Assembly (NCBI GenBank): GCA_011605715.1
Contig: JAAOZO010000108.1
Location: 1-6,277, forward strand
Source of the DNA: Nitrososphaerota archaeon
GTDB lineage: Archaea; Thermoproteota; EX4484-205; JAAOZO01
DNA: 6,277 bases
Direction: 5' to 3'
In this document: one piece after another, positions 6,275-6,277 of the stretch
Layout: each line of letters starts with the position of its first letter
Numbering within the stretch: the stretch's first letter is position 1
Made by a program: the position numbers and the translations under genes
Notes under the pieces: model-generated
Databases searched by the model: none
What the model was told of the DNA's origin: nothing
The model's input: the letters and a program-made list of their open reading frames with translations, nothing else

Positions 6275-6277
6275 ACA

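Noticed and set aside
1..6277. Search for CRISPR arrays, toxin-antitoxin pairs, insertion sequences or defence genes
   Set aside because: No regularly spaced repeats, terminal inverted repeats, transposase motifs or additional small gene pairs were seen; almost all sequence is explained by five conserved or recognisable genes.

Overview
The window looks like a piece of the chromosome of a hyperthermophilic archaeon. The evidence is a reverse gyrase gene (a hallmark of hyperthermophiles), an archaeal-type ribosomal protein uS10, a tRNA gene without an encoded CCA end, no strong Shine-Dalgarno sequences, and AT-rich boxes about 30 bases before several start codons, the usual archaeal promoter layout. 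Base composition is clearly AT-rich. The uS10 sequence and the style of the genes suggest the Thermoproteota/TACK side of the archaea, but I cannot name the lineage from this window.

All supported genes lie on the minus strand, so they are transcribed from high to low coordinates. In that order they are: tRNA-Ala(UGC) (6274-6203); an intergenic stretch of 130 bases with the rps10 promoter; rps10/uS10 (6072-5764); a sugar-1-phosphate nucleotidylyltransferase with a C-terminal left-handed beta-helix (5715-4414, TTG start); a secreted, membrane-anchored HExxH zinc metallopeptidase (4386-2800); and a reverse gyrase that runs off the left edge (2617-1, 3' end missing). Gaps between genes are short (48, 27 and 182 bases), so nearly everything is coding. 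There is no stretch over 300 bases without a gene.

The genes do not form one obvious pathway. The tRNA and uS10 belong to translation. The nucleotidylyltransferase makes an activated sugar, and the metallopeptidase next to it is a surface protein carrying 15 potential N-glycosylation sites, so a cell-surface/glycosylation link between these two is possible but only inferred. Reverse gyrase introduces positive supercoils into DNA and is probably transcribed on its own.

I did not find a clearly new system, CRISPR array, insertion sequence or phage element. The points most worth a second look are non-standard residues in helicase motifs II and III of the reverse gyrase, the altered nucleotide-binding signature and apparently leaderless TTG start of the nucleotidylyltransferase, and the heavily sequon-decorated orphan metallopeptidase.
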